From NCBI GenBank assembly GCA_013003395.1, contig JABDJC010000064.1:1-47456 (forward strand): a stretch of 47,456 nt of DNA, read 5' to 3'. Source of the DNA: Acidimicrobiia bacterium. Lineage in GTDB: Bacteria > Actinomycetota > Acidimicrobiia > Spongiisociales > UBA5794. This document shows, piece by piece, positions 24,557 through 32,899 of the stretch. The notes below the pieces were generated by a model. That model worked only from the letters and a program-made list of their open reading frames with translations. It was not told the origin of the DNA and made no database searches. Position 1 is the stretch's first letter, and the number at the start of each line of letters is the position of its first letter. The position numbers and the translations under genes were made by a program.

Positions 24557-24922
24557 ATGATCGTCGTAAACACCGAGACTGTTCCGGGTCATGAGATAAC
24601 TGAGATCAAAGGGCTCGTGCAGGGCAACACCATTCGCGCCAAGCACATCGGGCGCGACATCGGTGCCTCGCTGAAGAACCTCGTCGGAGGCGAGTTGACC
24701 GGCTACACCGAGCTTCTGACCGAAGCACGGCGCGAAGCACTGCAACGGATGCTCAGCCAGGCAACCGAACTCGGTGCGAACGCAGTCGTGAACGTTCGGT
24801 TCACCACGTCGTCGGTGGCTGCAGGTGCAGCCGAGCTGTACGCATACGGAACTGCAGTGACGTTGGTGCCGGTTGGCGCCACGCCCGACGCTCGCGACGC
24901 CAGGCTCAGCGGTTTCGAATGA
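24557..24922 (+). CDS. YbjQ / UPF0145 family protein (first of a tandem pair)
   Basis: Soluble protein of 121 residues. The pattern VPGHEITEIKGLVQGNTIRAKHIG, then GGELTGYTELLTEARREALQRM, then GANAVVNVRF and AYGTAV is that of the YbjQ_1 domain, sometimes called heavy-metal-binding, which forms pentameric rings in known structures. The biochemical role of the family is not established. AGGGAGG lies 5 nt before the ATG. The next gene, a membrane-linked paralogue, overlaps by 4 bases (ATGA), so hetero-oligomers are possible. Confidence 0.87.
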   Translation: MIVVNTETVPGHEITEIKGLVQGNTIRAKHIGRDIGASLKNLVGGELTGYTELLTEARREALQRMLSQATELGANAVVNVRFTTSSVAAGAAELYAYGTAVTLVPVGATPDARDARLSGFE

Positions 24923-25362
24923 TTGACATCCTGCTCCCGCTTGCCGTCACGGTGGTGCTCGTCGTGGTCGGCTTGGTGTTCGGTCGCTCGCGTGAGCGAG
25001 CCCACATCCGCCACTTGGACGAACGAGAGGCTGCCTCCGCCTCCATCATCGTCACCGACCTCAAAACGCCTCCGCCTCGAGTCCGTTCCAGCAGAGCCGG
25101 TTACGTGTCAGGGAGCGCGGTCATCGCGACTGACTACTTCAAGACGCTCGCGGCGCAATTGAGAGCGATTGTCGGTGGCGAGGTCAAGTCTCTGGGAACG
25201 CTCATCGACAGGGCCCGGCGGGAGGCACGACTGCGAATGGTCGAGGAAGCGAAGGCGGGAGGCGCGGTCGCCGTCATCAACGTCCGCATCGAGACCTCCG
25301 AAATCGGCGGCAATACCCCCATGACCGAAGTATTTGCATACGGAACCGCGCTCTATCTCTGA
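24919..25362 (+). CDS. Membrane-anchored YbjQ-like protein (second of the pair)
   Basis: Protein of 147 residues with an N-terminal membrane helix (about 3-22), a charged linker, and a YbjQ-type domain: GSAVIATDYFKTLAAQLRAIVGGEVKSLG, then a REARLRMVEEAKAGGAVAVINVRI helix-strand, ending in EVFAYGTALYL as in the first copy. It looks like a duplicated and membrane-targeted version of the upstream gene, with which it shares an ATGA overlap. This would tether the YbjQ complex to the membrane, close to the PrsW-like protease encoded next. Confidence 0.8.
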   Translation: MIDILLPLAVTVVLVVVGLVFGRSRERAHIRHLDEREAASASIIVTDLKTPPPRVRSSRAGYVSGSAVIATDYFKTLAAQLRAIVGGEVKSLGTLIDRARREARLRMVEEAKAGGAVAVINVRIETSEIGGNTPMTEVFAYGTALYL

Positions 25363-25380
25363 CGAAGCGGGGGTGAAGCG

Positions 25381-26079
25381 GTGGCCAAAGACCTGAGTCG
25401 AGACGGCCTGCAATTCGAGCCGGCGCTGAACGCCGTCACTGAGGGCCTTGGTGGTGAGCCGAGTGAGGCGCTCGGCGAAGAGCCTGCCCTTGGATCAATC
25501 GCCGGTCTCCAGTCGTACAGCACGCTGTACCGAGCTCGACGTGACGCAACCCCGATGTCGCGTCGGTGGTCGGCCGTGGTTTCGGCCGGCGTCGTTGCCG
25601 GAAGCCTCGGGGTTTTCGGTGCCTTCGCTTCACTGTTCTACACCGGCCTCGGTGGAGTGATCCTGTTTGCCGTCGTGGTTGGCCCACTCGTCGAGGAGAC
25701 CGCCAAGAGCATCGCGGCCTGGTTCCTGGCAGGCCAGCGGCCCTGGTTGGTGCCAACGGCGTGGTCGATCGTCGCCGTGATGGTGGCTGGAGGCATTGGG
25801 TTCGCCGTGATCGAGAATTGGCTCTACCTCAACGTCTACATCGCCGACCCGTCCGAGGGCATCATCAGGTGGCGCTGGATCTTCGGTCCGCTCGTTCACG
25901 GAACGGCTTCTCTCATCGTTGGTGTCGGCCTCGCCCGATCCTGGCTTCGGCTCGAACGCGCCGGTGAGGCCCCCCGGCCGGACGCAGTGGTGCCCTGGCT
26001 GATTGCCGCAGCGACGTTCCACGGCATCTACAACCTCCTTGCCCTGGTGCTCGAGTCGACTGGAAGGCTCCCGATCTGA
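25381..26079 (+). CDS. PrsW-like intramembrane metalloprotease
   Basis: Protein of 232 residues with a soluble ~60-residue N-terminus and about five to six membrane helices. The expected PrsW motifs are present: Glu105-Glu106 in PLVEETAK, Glu145 in FAVIENWLY, His173 in LVHGTAS and His214 in TFHGIYN. PrsW in Bacillus cleaves the anti-sigma factor RsiW, and the wider family includes CAAX-type proteases. The GTG start at 25381 lies 18 bases after the second YbjQ gene, and its stop overlaps the start of the amidase gene (TGATG), so all four genes look like one operon. The substrate is unknown. Confidence 0.85.
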   Translation: MAKDLSRDGLQFEPALNAVTEGLGGEPSEALGEEPALGSIAGLQSYSTLYRARRDATPMSRRWSAVVSAGVVAGSLGVFGAFASLFYTGLGGVILFAVVVGPLVEETAKSIAAWFLAGQRPWLVPTAWSIVAVMVAGGIGFAVIENWLYLNVYIADPSEGIIRWRWIFGPLVHGTASLIVGVGLARSWLRLERAGEAPRPDAVVPWLIAAATFHGIYNLLALVLESTGRLPI

Positions 26080-26939
26080 TGGACCGTCGCACGTTTCTCG
26101 TCGCAGGCGGCATCTTGGCTGCTGCTGGAGCTGCCGGTCTTGTGAGGGCTCTTGCGGGTGACGGAAGCGAGACCCTCGGGCAGACGGTGCCTCGTTCCTC
26201 CGCGGCAACGACGATCCAATCGGCGCCGACATCATCGACCACGTCGAGTTCCACACTCGCTGCTGACACGTCGACCACCTCGGCCGCGCCAGCTGAGCCG
26301 ACGGTGACAACCGCGCAAGCGACTCCCACGACCACCACTCTCCAGGCTGCGCTGGTTGTGCCGATCATCTGCAAGACGGCATGGGGAGCTCGACCGCTCG
26401 CAGGAGCGCTCGGCGCGCACTCGATCGAACGCATGACCGTCCATCACACCGCCGTGCGCCTCGACCGGAACGCCGATGCTCCCGGACAGATACGAGGCCA
26501 TCAGGCGTTCCACCAACAGTCAGGATGGGCGGACTTGGCGTATCACTACATGGTTGATGCCAATGGCAACATCTATGAAGGTCGGCCGTTCAGCGCCCCG
26601 GGCGATACGTTCACCAACTACGACCCTGCTGGTCACTTTCTCGTGTGCTGTGAAGGAAACTTCGATCAACAGGATCTACCCGAAGCCCAGGTGGCGTCGC
26701 TGGCGGCAATGTTGGCGTGGGGGTCTGATGCGTTCGGGATCTCGCCGGACACGATTGCGGGGCATCGGGACTACGCCTCGACAACCTGCCCTGGCACGAC
26801 ACTTGCCGGAATCATGGAGAACGGCTCGCTTCAGGCTGCGGTCGTGGCACTGCTCGAATCAGGCGGGGTCGAACTCACCGAAGCCTGCGGAGACGAAGGG
26901 GCCGCGCTGGTCGCGGCGATCGAAGCCGGCACCGCCTGA
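26079..26939 (+). CDS. Tat-exported N-acetylmuramoyl-L-alanine amidase / PGRP-domain protein
   Basis: Protein of 286 residues. Residues 2-7 (DRRTFL) and the hydrophobic stretch after them form a twin-arginine signal. A Ser/Thr-rich linker runs to about residue 90. The peptidoglycan-recognition amidase domain follows. Likely zinc ligands are His122 or His123 (VHHTAV), His229 (GHRD) and Cys237 (TTCPG), with Tyr155/His156 in LAYHYMVD. Such enzymes cut the bond between muramic acid and the stem peptide. It may act in cell-wall remodelling with the membrane proteins encoded upstream. The ATG overlaps the upstream stop by one base. Confidence 0.9.
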   Translation: MDRRTFLVAGGILAAAGAAGLVRALAGDGSETLGQTVPRSSAATTIQSAPTSSTTSSSTLAADTSTTSAAPAEPTVTTAQATPTTTTLQAALVVPIICKTAWGARPLAGALGAHSIERMTVHHTAVRLDRNADAPGQIRGHQAFHQQSGWADLAYHYMVDANGNIYEGRPFSAPGDTFTNYDPAGHFLVCCEGNFDQQDLPEAQVASLAAMLAWGSDAFGISPDTIAGHRDYASTTCPGTTLAGIMENGSLQAAVVALLESGGVELTEACGDEGAALVAAIEAGTA

Positions 26940-26965
26940 GACCGAAGACCGCGTCACCTGGTAGC

Positions 26966-26971
26966 TACGCT
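26966..26971 (+). promoter_or_regulatory. Candidate -10 box, leaderless start of the methyltransferase gene
   Basis: TACGCT ends 7 nt before the SD-less ATG at 26979, in the 39-base gap after the amidase gene. Confidence 0.4.
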
Positions 26972-26978
26972 CGCCGCC

Positions 26979-28031
26979 ATGGCAAGTCTCAAGGTTCTGG
27001 TTCTTCGTTGGGTTGGGCGACTGGCGCGACGTCTCGTCTCGACTCGATTCGGCCAGGCCCTCACCGCGTCAGTCAGCGCGCAAGGCCTCCCCGAGTTGGG
27101 CGAGTTCGTCACAGACGACGGTACGAGGCACGTGCGGTTCGATGGCTATCGAGATCGGGTCGTTCCGCGGTGGCGAGCGATGGTGGAATCAACCGAGTCC
27201 GGCCCACCATCTTTCGACGAAGCCGCTGCGAGCGCGGCCAAGCGGGATATTGCCGACGTCAGCTTGCTGTTGGAGTCGCATGGCGCTTCGTTGACCGGCC
27301 TCCGAGTGCTGGAGGTCGGGTGCCACGGAGGACTTCACGCCTTTGCAATGGCTGACGCGGGCGCCGCTTCAGTATTGGCCATCGACGTTCCCGAGTACGG
27401 CGTTCGCCAAGCCGTTGGTGAGGACGGATCGAGCGATCGATTGCAGGCGCAGAGCTCGACCCTGAGCGAGCTGCGCCGAGTCAATGCCGCCGAATTTCGA
27501 CGCTCCGACACGGTGCACTTTCTCGACCTCGACGTAGTCGAGGTCACCGAAGAGGCGGCGTACGACTTCGTGTTCAGCTGGGAGACCTTCGAGCATCTGA
27601 TCGATCCTCGCGGCGCCCTCACCGCGATGGCAAGGGCTCTGGTCGTAGGCGGTCATGCGTTTCATGCGTACAACCCGTTCTTCGCTCACAATGGCGGTCA
27701 CAGCCTCGCCACTCTGGACTTTCCTTACGGCCATGTCGTGCTGTCCGATTCGGAGTTCGCCAGATATGTCGAGGAGTTTCGTCCATCGGAAGCCTCCCGA
27801 GCGGTGGCCTTCCACCGGTCGAGCCTCAACCGAATGACGCAATCGCAGTTTCGTGAACAGGCTGCCGCAACCGGGTTCGATATCGTCGAGTTCCTTCCGT
27901 GGATGACCCGCAAGAATCTGGCGGCCGTCGATCCCCAGACCGTGCAACGAGCCCAGAAGCTGCATCCCTCCGTTGTCGTCGCTGATCTCGCTGCGGCCGA
28001 AGTCTGGGTGCTGCTGCGCAAGCGGGCCTGA
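26979..28031 (+). CDS. Class I SAM-dependent methyltransferase
   Basis: Protein of 350 residues with a Rossmann methyltransferase domain in its middle. Motif I is LRVLEVGCHGGLHAFAMADAG, followed by the acidic end of strand 2 in VLAIDVPEYG, and FVFSWETFEHLIDPRGAL as the post-motif region. The N-terminal ~110 residues and the last ~90 have no recognised domain. The substrate cannot be told from sequence. It lies between the amidase gene and purA on the same strand and could belong to cell-envelope glycan or small-molecule modification. Confidence 0.8.
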   Translation: MASLKVLVLRWVGRLARRLVSTRFGQALTASVSAQGLPELGEFVTDDGTRHVRFDGYRDRVVPRWRAMVESTESGPPSFDEAAASAAKRDIADVSLLLESHGASLTGLRVLEVGCHGGLHAFAMADAGAASVLAIDVPEYGVRQAVGEDGSSDRLQAQSSTLSELRRVNAAEFRRSDTVHFLDLDVVEVTEEAAYDFVFSWETFEHLIDPRGALTAMARALVVGGHAFHAYNPFFAHNGGHSLATLDFPYGHVVLSDSEFARYVEEFRPSEASRAVAFHRSSLNRMTQSQFREQAAATGFDIVEFLPWMTRKNLAAVDPQTVQRAQKLHPSVVVADLAAAEVWVLLRKRA

Positions 28032-28098
28032 GTCATGGACCGGCGAGGGCCGGACCGGTGCGCTCTACCATGCACCACCGCCGCAACAGGGAGTATGC

Positions 28099-29373
28099 AT
28101 GGCGGGCACAGTCGTTTTGGGCGCCCAATGGGGTGACGAAGGCAAGGGCAAGATCACGGACATCTTGTCCGAACGCGCCGATCTCGTGGTCCGATACCAA
28201 GGCGGCAACAACGCCGGCCACACCATCGTCATCGGTGACGAGCGCTTTGCGCTGAGCCTCGTTCCCTCAGGCGTGCTGCATCCTCATGTGACGCCGGTCA
28301 TCGGCAACGGCTGCGTCATCGATCCGAAGGTGTTGCTCGAAGAGTTCGACATGCTCACGAGCAGAGGAGTCGATCCGTCACGATTACGCATCTCGGCGAA
28401 CGCGCACCTCATCATGCCTTATCACCGCAAGCTCGATGCAGTCATCGAGAGGCATTTGGGTAAACAGCAGATCGGGACGACGAAGCGCGGCATCGGTCCC
28501 GCATACATGGACAAGTTCTCGCGCTTCGGCATCAGGGTGCAAGACCTGTTCGACCCGAAGATCTTCAAGAACAAGCTCGAGACGGTCCTCAAGGACAAGA
28601 ACAAGCTGCTCACCAAGGTGTACAACCAGATGCCGATGGATCCGGCGCCGATCGTGGCCGAGTACCTCGGTTTCGCTGAGCGGTTGCGTGAGCACGTCGC
28701 CGATACGTCGCTGCTCATCGCGGACGCGTTGGCAGAGGGCAAGGAAGTGCTGTTCGAAGGCGGCCAGGGAACGTTGCTCGACATCGATCACGGCACCTAT
28801 CCCTTCGTGACGTCTTCGAATCCGACTGCAGGAGGGGCCGCTGTGGGTTCCGGAATCGGTCCCAACCAACTCGATCGCATCCTCGGAGTCACCAAGGCGT
28901 ACATCTCGCGTGTCGGAACCGGGCCGTTCCCGACCGAGCTCGAGGACGAGACCGGCGACCGCATGATCGAGATCGGAGGCGAGTTCGGCACTGTTACCGG
29001 TCGCAGGCGTCGGTGCGGCTGGCTCGACGCGGTCGCGTTGAAGTACGCGGCCCGTGTCAACGGACTCACCGAGATCGCCTTCACGAAACTGGATGTGCTG
29101 TCCCACTTCGAGACGATCAAGGTTGCGGTTGCATATGACTCGCTCGGCGAGCGCTACGACCACTTCCCTCGGCAACAACGAGTCCTGTACAACTGTCTGC
29201 CGATTTACGAAGAGCTGCCGGGCTGGAACGTCGACATCACGGGTGCACGGTCCTTCGACGAGCTCCCCAAAGAAGCGCAGGAGTACATCGCCTACGTGGA
29301 GCAACTGGCTGGAGTCCCGATTTCGATGGTGTCGGTCGGGCCTGAGCGGTCGTCGACTTTGGAGCGTGGGTGA
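28099..29373 (+). CDS. purA: Adenylosuccinate synthase
   Basis: First step from IMP to AMP: it joins aspartate to IMP with GTP. The enzyme has 424 residues, the normal size. Signatures are the GAQWGDEGKGKITD P-loop, GGNNAGHTI, KRGIGPAYMDK, the EGGQGTLLDIDHGTYPFVTS stretch, and GTVTGRRRRCGWLD. The ATG at 28099 has AGGGAG 5 nt upstream, and a TACCAT box at 28066-28071 could be its -10. The reading frame upstream overlaps the methyltransferase and is rejected. The stop overlaps purD (GTGA), so purA leads a four-gene coupled unit. Confidence 0.97.
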   Translation: MAGTVVLGAQWGDEGKGKITDILSERADLVVRYQGGNNAGHTIVIGDERFALSLVPSGVLHPHVTPVIGNGCVIDPKVLLEEFDMLTSRGVDPSRLRISANAHLIMPYHRKLDAVIERHLGKQQIGTTKRGIGPAYMDKFSRFGIRVQDLFDPKIFKNKLETVLKDKNKLLTKVYNQMPMDPAPIVAEYLGFAERLREHVADTSLLIADALAEGKEVLFEGGQGTLLDIDHGTYPFVTSSNPTAGGAAVGSGIGPNQLDRILGVTKAYISRVGTGPFPTELEDETGDRMIEIGGEFGTVTGRRRRCGWLDAVALKYAARVNGLTEIAFTKLDVLSHFETIKVAVAYDSLGERYDHFPRQQRVLYNCLPIYEELPGWNVDITGARSFDELPKEAQEYIAYVEQLAGVPISMVSVGPERSSTLERG

Positions 29374-30623
29374 AGGTCCTCCTGCTCGGAGGCGGGGGCC
29401 GCGAGCACGCCCTTGGGTGGAAGCTCGCGCAGACCGCATCGGAGCTGATCTGCGCTCCGGGCAATCCCGGTCTGGCCTCGATCGCGTCGCGTCTCGTCGA
29501 CGTGGACATCACCGATCCCGAACGGGTGACTTCGTTGGCTCGCTCGACAGGCGTCGACCTGGTGGTGATCGGGCCCGAGGCCCCGCTTGCGGCCGGTGTA
29601 GCGGACTCGCTCAGGTTGGCGGGTTGTGCGGTGTTCGGTCCGAACAAGGCGGCAGCCCGCCTCGAATCTTCGAAGGCGTACGCCAAAAGCATCATGAGGC
29701 GCGCCGGCGTCCCAACGGCTGCAGCATGGACGTTCGACAATGCGTCAGATGCCTTGGCGCACCTCACGGAGCATCCGGGTCCGTATGTCGTCAAAGCCGA
29801 CGGCCTGGCAGCCGGCAAGGGCGTGCTCGTCACGACCGACCGGAACGCGGCGATCTCGTGGGCTGACGATTGCTTTTCTGGGCGGTTCGGTTCGGCCGGA
29901 GCCAATGTGGTGATCGAGGAGTTCCTCGAAGGTGACGAGGTATCGGTCTTTGCGATCTGTTCCAATGGTCGATCCGTCGGTCTGCAACCCGCCCGAGACC
30001 ACAAACGGCTCCTCGATGGCGACGCGGGACCCAACACCGGTGGCATGGGGGCCTTTTCCCCTGTGCTTGACCTGCCTGATGAACTTGTCGAGTGGACGCT
30101 CGGCGAGGTGGTGGCGCCGGTTCTCGAGACATTGGCCGCCGACGGAGTCGAATACGCAGGATTCCTCTATGTCGGTCTGATGCTGACTGGTAACGGTCCT
30201 CGTGTGCTCGAATTCAACTGTCGCCTCGGGGATCCAGAAACGGAGGCCATCATGCCGCTGTTGACGTCGGATCTGACACATGTGCTCCACGAGGCGGCCT
30301 CTGGTGGCACCCCGCACCCCCTCACCTGGAGTGACGACGTTGCGGTCGATGTGGTGCTCGCAGCCCCCGGATATCCCGACAACCCGCAGAAGGGCTCGGC
30401 AATCTCAGGTATCGATTCAATCGATCCGTCGAGTGCACTCGTGTTTCATGCGGGAACTGCGCACGCGGACGGCGACCTCGTCACCGCTGGTGGGCGAGTC
30501 CTCAACGTCGTTGGCATCGGCGCAACTCACGCCGAAGCCCGTTCGGCCGCCTACGGTGCCGTCGATCAGATCCACTTTGACGGAATGCAGTACAGAACAG
30601 ATATCGCAGGAGGAACCAGATGA
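29370..30623 (+). CDS. purD: Phosphoribosylamine-glycine ligase
   Basis: GAR synthetase, second purine step, 417 residues of the ATP-grasp fold. Marks are LLLGGGGREHALGWKLA, IGPEAPLAAG, the VVKADGLAAGKGV ATP loop, QPARDHKRLLDGDAGPNTGGMGA and FNCRLGDPETEAIMP. It starts with GTG overlapping the purA stop by 4 bases, and its stop overlaps the purE start (ATGA). Confidence 0.97.
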   Translation: MKVLLLGGGGREHALGWKLAQTASELICAPGNPGLASIASRLVDVDITDPERVTSLARSTGVDLVVIGPEAPLAAGVADSLRLAGCAVFGPNKAAARLESSKAYAKSIMRRAGVPTAAAWTFDNASDALAHLTEHPGPYVVKADGLAAGKGVLVTTDRNAAISWADDCFSGRFGSAGANVVIEEFLEGDEVSVFAICSNGRSVGLQPARDHKRLLDGDAGPNTGGMGAFSPVLDLPDELVEWTLGEVVAPVLETLAADGVEYAGFLYVGLMLTGNGPRVLEFNCRLGDPETEAIMPLLTSDLTHVLHEAASGGTPHPLTWSDDVAVDVVLAAPGYPDNPQKGSAISGIDSIDPSSALVFHAGTAHADGDLVTAGGRVLNVVGIGATHAEARSAAYGAVDQIHFDGMQYRTDIAGGTR

Positions 30624-31066
30624 AGGTCGCAGTGTTGATGGGGTCGGAGAAAGACATGCCAAAAATGCAGGCGTGCATCGACGTCCTCGACCGCTTCGGA
30701 ATCGATCACGAAGTGCACGTCATGTCGGCGCACCGCACCCCGGCGCGGGTTGCCGAGTTCGCCTCGAGTGCTCGAGGCAACGGATTCGGAGTGCTCATAT
30801 GCGGCGCGGGCAAGGCAGCGCATCTCGCTGGCGCAGTCGCCGCTCACTCGACGCTTCCGGTGATCGGCGTGCCCATTGCTGCGGGAGGTCTTGGCGGTCT
30901 CGATGCGCTCCTTGCGACGGTTCAGATGCCGACCGGAATTCCGGTGGCCACGGTCGCTGTCGACGGTTCCGCCAACGCCGCCTACCTGGCAGCGTCATTG
31001 CTGTCGCTGACCGACGCGGCAATGGGAGACAAGGTCGACGCCTATCGGGAGAGTCTTCGCTCGTGA
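30620..31066 (+). CDS. purE: N5-carboxyaminoimidazole ribonucleotide mutase (PurE), variant active-site loop
   Basis: AIR carboxylase/mutase family, 148 residues, forming CAIR in the sixth purine step. Class I features are the SAHRTPARV loop, CGAGKAAHLAGAVAAH and ATVQMPTGIPVATVAVDG. The usual GSxSD loop at the N-terminus is GSEKD here, so the second Ser is replaced by Lys11. Class I PurE normally works with PurK, which is not beside it and not in the window. Overlaps with purD (ATGA) and purB (GTGA) couple its translation. Confidence 0.95.
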   Translation: MKVAVLMGSEKDMPKMQACIDVLDRFGIDHEVHVMSAHRTPARVAEFASSARGNGFGVLICGAGKAAHLAGAVAAHSTLPVIGVPIAAGGLGGLDALLATVQMPTGIPVATVAVDGSANAAYLAASLLSLTDAAMGDKVDAYRESLRS

Positions 31067-32361
31067 TCGAGCGGTACTCCCTCCCAGAGATGACGGCCAT
31101 CTGGTCTGAGTCTCGCAAGGTCGAAATCTGGACCGAGGTCGAAGCGCTGGTGGTCGAAGCCTGGGCAGATCTCGGTGTCGCTCCTCAAGAGGCCGTAGCC
31201 GCGGTCCGGTCGGCTCCTGCGGTGAATCTGGACCAATGGAAGGAGCGGGAGGCGGTGACCAACCACGATCTGGCCGCCTTCGTCGATGTGCTCGCCGGCT
31301 CGATGGACGCTGGCGGCGAATGGGTCCACTACGGGCTCACGAGCTCTGACGTGGTCGACACGGCTCAGGGGCGACTGTTGCTGGAAGCCGGACGCCTTCT
31401 ACAGCGGCGGATCGGCGAATTGTTCGAGGTGGTCGTCGCCAAGGCGAAGGAGCATCGAACCACGGCGATGGTCGGACGGACCCACGGCATCTGGGCGGAG
31501 CCGACGACGTTCGGTCTCAAGCTGGCCACCTGGGCGTTCGAAATCGACCGCGACCGCACTCGCCTGAAGCGAGCTACCGATGCGGTGGCGGTTGGGAAGA
31601 TCTCCGGCGCTGTCGGCACCTATGCGCACGTACCTCCGTCGGTCGAAGCTTACGTGTGTCGCGAGCTCGAGATCGGAGTCGAACCGGCCTCCTCGCAGGT
31701 GACCCATCGCGATCGACACGCCGAATTCCTGTCGACACTGGCACTCATCGGATCGAGCCTGGAGCGGTTCGCAACCGAGATCAGGCACCTGCAGCGCTCC
31801 GAGGTGGGCGAGGCGCGTGAAGCGTTCAGGAAGGGCCAGAAGGGCTCTTCTGCGATGCCGCACAAACGCAACCCCATCGCGTCAGAGAATGTCACCGGGC
31901 TTTCACGTCTGCTGCGGGGCTACGCGTCAGCGGGCTTGGAGAATGTCGCGCTGTGGCACGAGCGCGACATCTCGCACTCTTCCGTCGAGCGGGTTGCCCT
32001 GCCGGACGCCTGCCTCGTCCTCGATTTTGCGCTGGCGCGAATGACGGCGCTGATCGCAGACCTGGTGGTGGACGCCGACCGGATGATCGAAAACCTCGAG
32101 GCCACCCGAGGCCTCGTGTTCTCCCAGGCGGTCCTGCTTGCGCTGGTCGAACAAGGGCTGAGTCGAGATGCGGCCTATCGCATCGTGCAGCGCAACGCCA
32201 TGGAGGCGTGGGAAGGTCAGGGAAGCCTTCAAGATCTCCTTGCGGGAGATGACGAGTCGCCACTCACCGCGAGCCAATTGGCGGGGTGTTTCGATCTCGA
32301 GAAATTCCTCGCCAACTCGAAGGTCGTGTGGGAACGGCTCGACGGCTTGGTGGCTGGCTGA
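31063..32361 (+). CDS. purB: Adenylosuccinate lyase
   Basis: Enzyme of 432 residues of the fumarase/aspartase superfamily, acting twice: on SAICAR and on adenylosuccinate. Visible are HYGLTSSDVVDTA, GRTHGIWAEPTTFG and the signature GSSAMPHKRNPIASENV (flexible catalytic loop). The GTG start at 31063 overlaps the purE stop by 4 bases. The much longer frame upstream, open from 30280, lies over purD and purE and is a shadow. purB ends the purA-purD-purE-purB unit. Confidence 0.96.
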   Translation: MIERYSLPEMTAIWSESRKVEIWTEVEALVVEAWADLGVAPQEAVAAVRSAPAVNLDQWKEREAVTNHDLAAFVDVLAGSMDAGGEWVHYGLTSSDVVDTAQGRLLLEAGRLLQRRIGELFEVVVAKAKEHRTTAMVGRTHGIWAEPTTFGLKLATWAFEIDRDRTRLKRATDAVAVGKISGAVGTYAHVPPSVEAYVCRELEIGVEPASSQVTHRDRHAEFLSTLALIGSSLERFATEIRHLQRSEVGEAREAFRKGQKGSSAMPHKRNPIASENVTGLSRLLRGYASAGLENVALWHERDISHSSVERVALPDACLVLDFALARMTALIADLVVDADRMIENLEATRGLVFSQAVLLALVEQGLSRDAAYRIVQRNAMEAWEGQGSLQDLLAGDDESPLTASQLAGCFDLEKFLANSKVVWERLDGLVAG

Positions 32362-32391
32362 AGCAGTGGTGGGGTCGGCGAGGGTGCCGTG

Positions 32392-32410
32392 TCAGCCGGT
32401 TACCGGCTGA
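32392..32410. terminator. Possible hairpin between purB and the ACT gene
   Basis: Perfect inverted repeat TCAGCCGGT / ACCGGCTGA around one central base. It begins exactly at the ACT gene's stop codon and lies 31 bases after purB. No T run follows, so termination is only a guess; it could also stop the convergent transcripts without an intrinsic tail. Confidence 0.3.
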
Positions 32411-32781
32411 GCGGCTTCGACATCGTCAACCGCCAGAGCGAAACGCAAGCCGTCGTCTTCTGAGTTCAGGAGGTAGATGCCTTCGATGTTCACGCCAACG
32501 TTGGCGAGCGCCTCGGCAAACTCGGCCAACGCACCGGGCTTGTCCTTCAAGGTGGCGGTGATCACCCGATGCTCTTCGAAACTGAGACCGGCGCGTTCGA
32601 GTACACCTCTTGCTTCGGCGTCTCGGTCGACCACCAGTTTCACGAGGCCGTCAGGGCCGTTCGTGATGGCTGCGAGGGATCGCACATTGACCTGTGCTTC
32701 GCCCAGTTCTCTCGCAAGTGTGGCGAGTTGTCCGGGCTTGTTGGCGAGTTGTACTGAGAATTCGATCACCAGCATCAGCAT
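32392..32781 (-). CDS. Small protein with two ACT-type domains
   Basis: Protein of 129 residues. Two successive ACT-like units are visible: the first begins VIEFSVQLANKPGQLATLARELG, the second VITATLKDKPGALAEFAEAL with NVGVNIEGIYLL. ACT domains bind small ligands, usually amino acids, and here there is no enzyme attached, so the protein probably senses or regulates. Two ATG codons at 32781 and 32775 are possible starts, and neither has a well-placed ribosome-binding site. It is divergent from a TetR regulator with an inverted repeat between them, so the TetR protein may control it. Confidence 0.82.
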   Translation of the reverse strand: MLMLVIEFSVQLANKPGQLATLARELGEAQVNVRSLAAITNGPDGLVKLVVDRDAEARGVLERAGLSFEEHRVITATLKDKPGALAEFAEALANVGVNIEGIYLLNSEDDGLRFALAVDDVEAAQPVTG

Positions 32782-32836
32782 ACGACGTCGTGGGCCTCGG
32801 TGCGAGCGGCCATTCACCTGGAATCGATTGGATCGA

Positions 32837-32860
32837 GTACATGCAGACTTCGGCATGTAC
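32837..32860. promoter_or_regulatory. Candidate TetR operator, 8-8-8 inverted repeat
   Basis: Perfect half-sites GTACATGC and GCATGTAC separated by 8 bases, centred about 51 nt upstream of the TetR-type gene and about 68 nt upstream of the ACT gene. Autoregulation by the TetR protein is the natural reading. Confidence 0.6.
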
Positions 32861-32899
32861 CATTGGCAGCCCACGGCGAATCGGCAAGGACGCGGGGCT

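Noticed and set aside
30280-31062. Long upstream part of the open frame that contains purB
   Set aside because: It overlaps purD and purE in another frame. purB similarity begins at the GTG at 31063, which overlaps the purE stop in the way seen through the whole operon.
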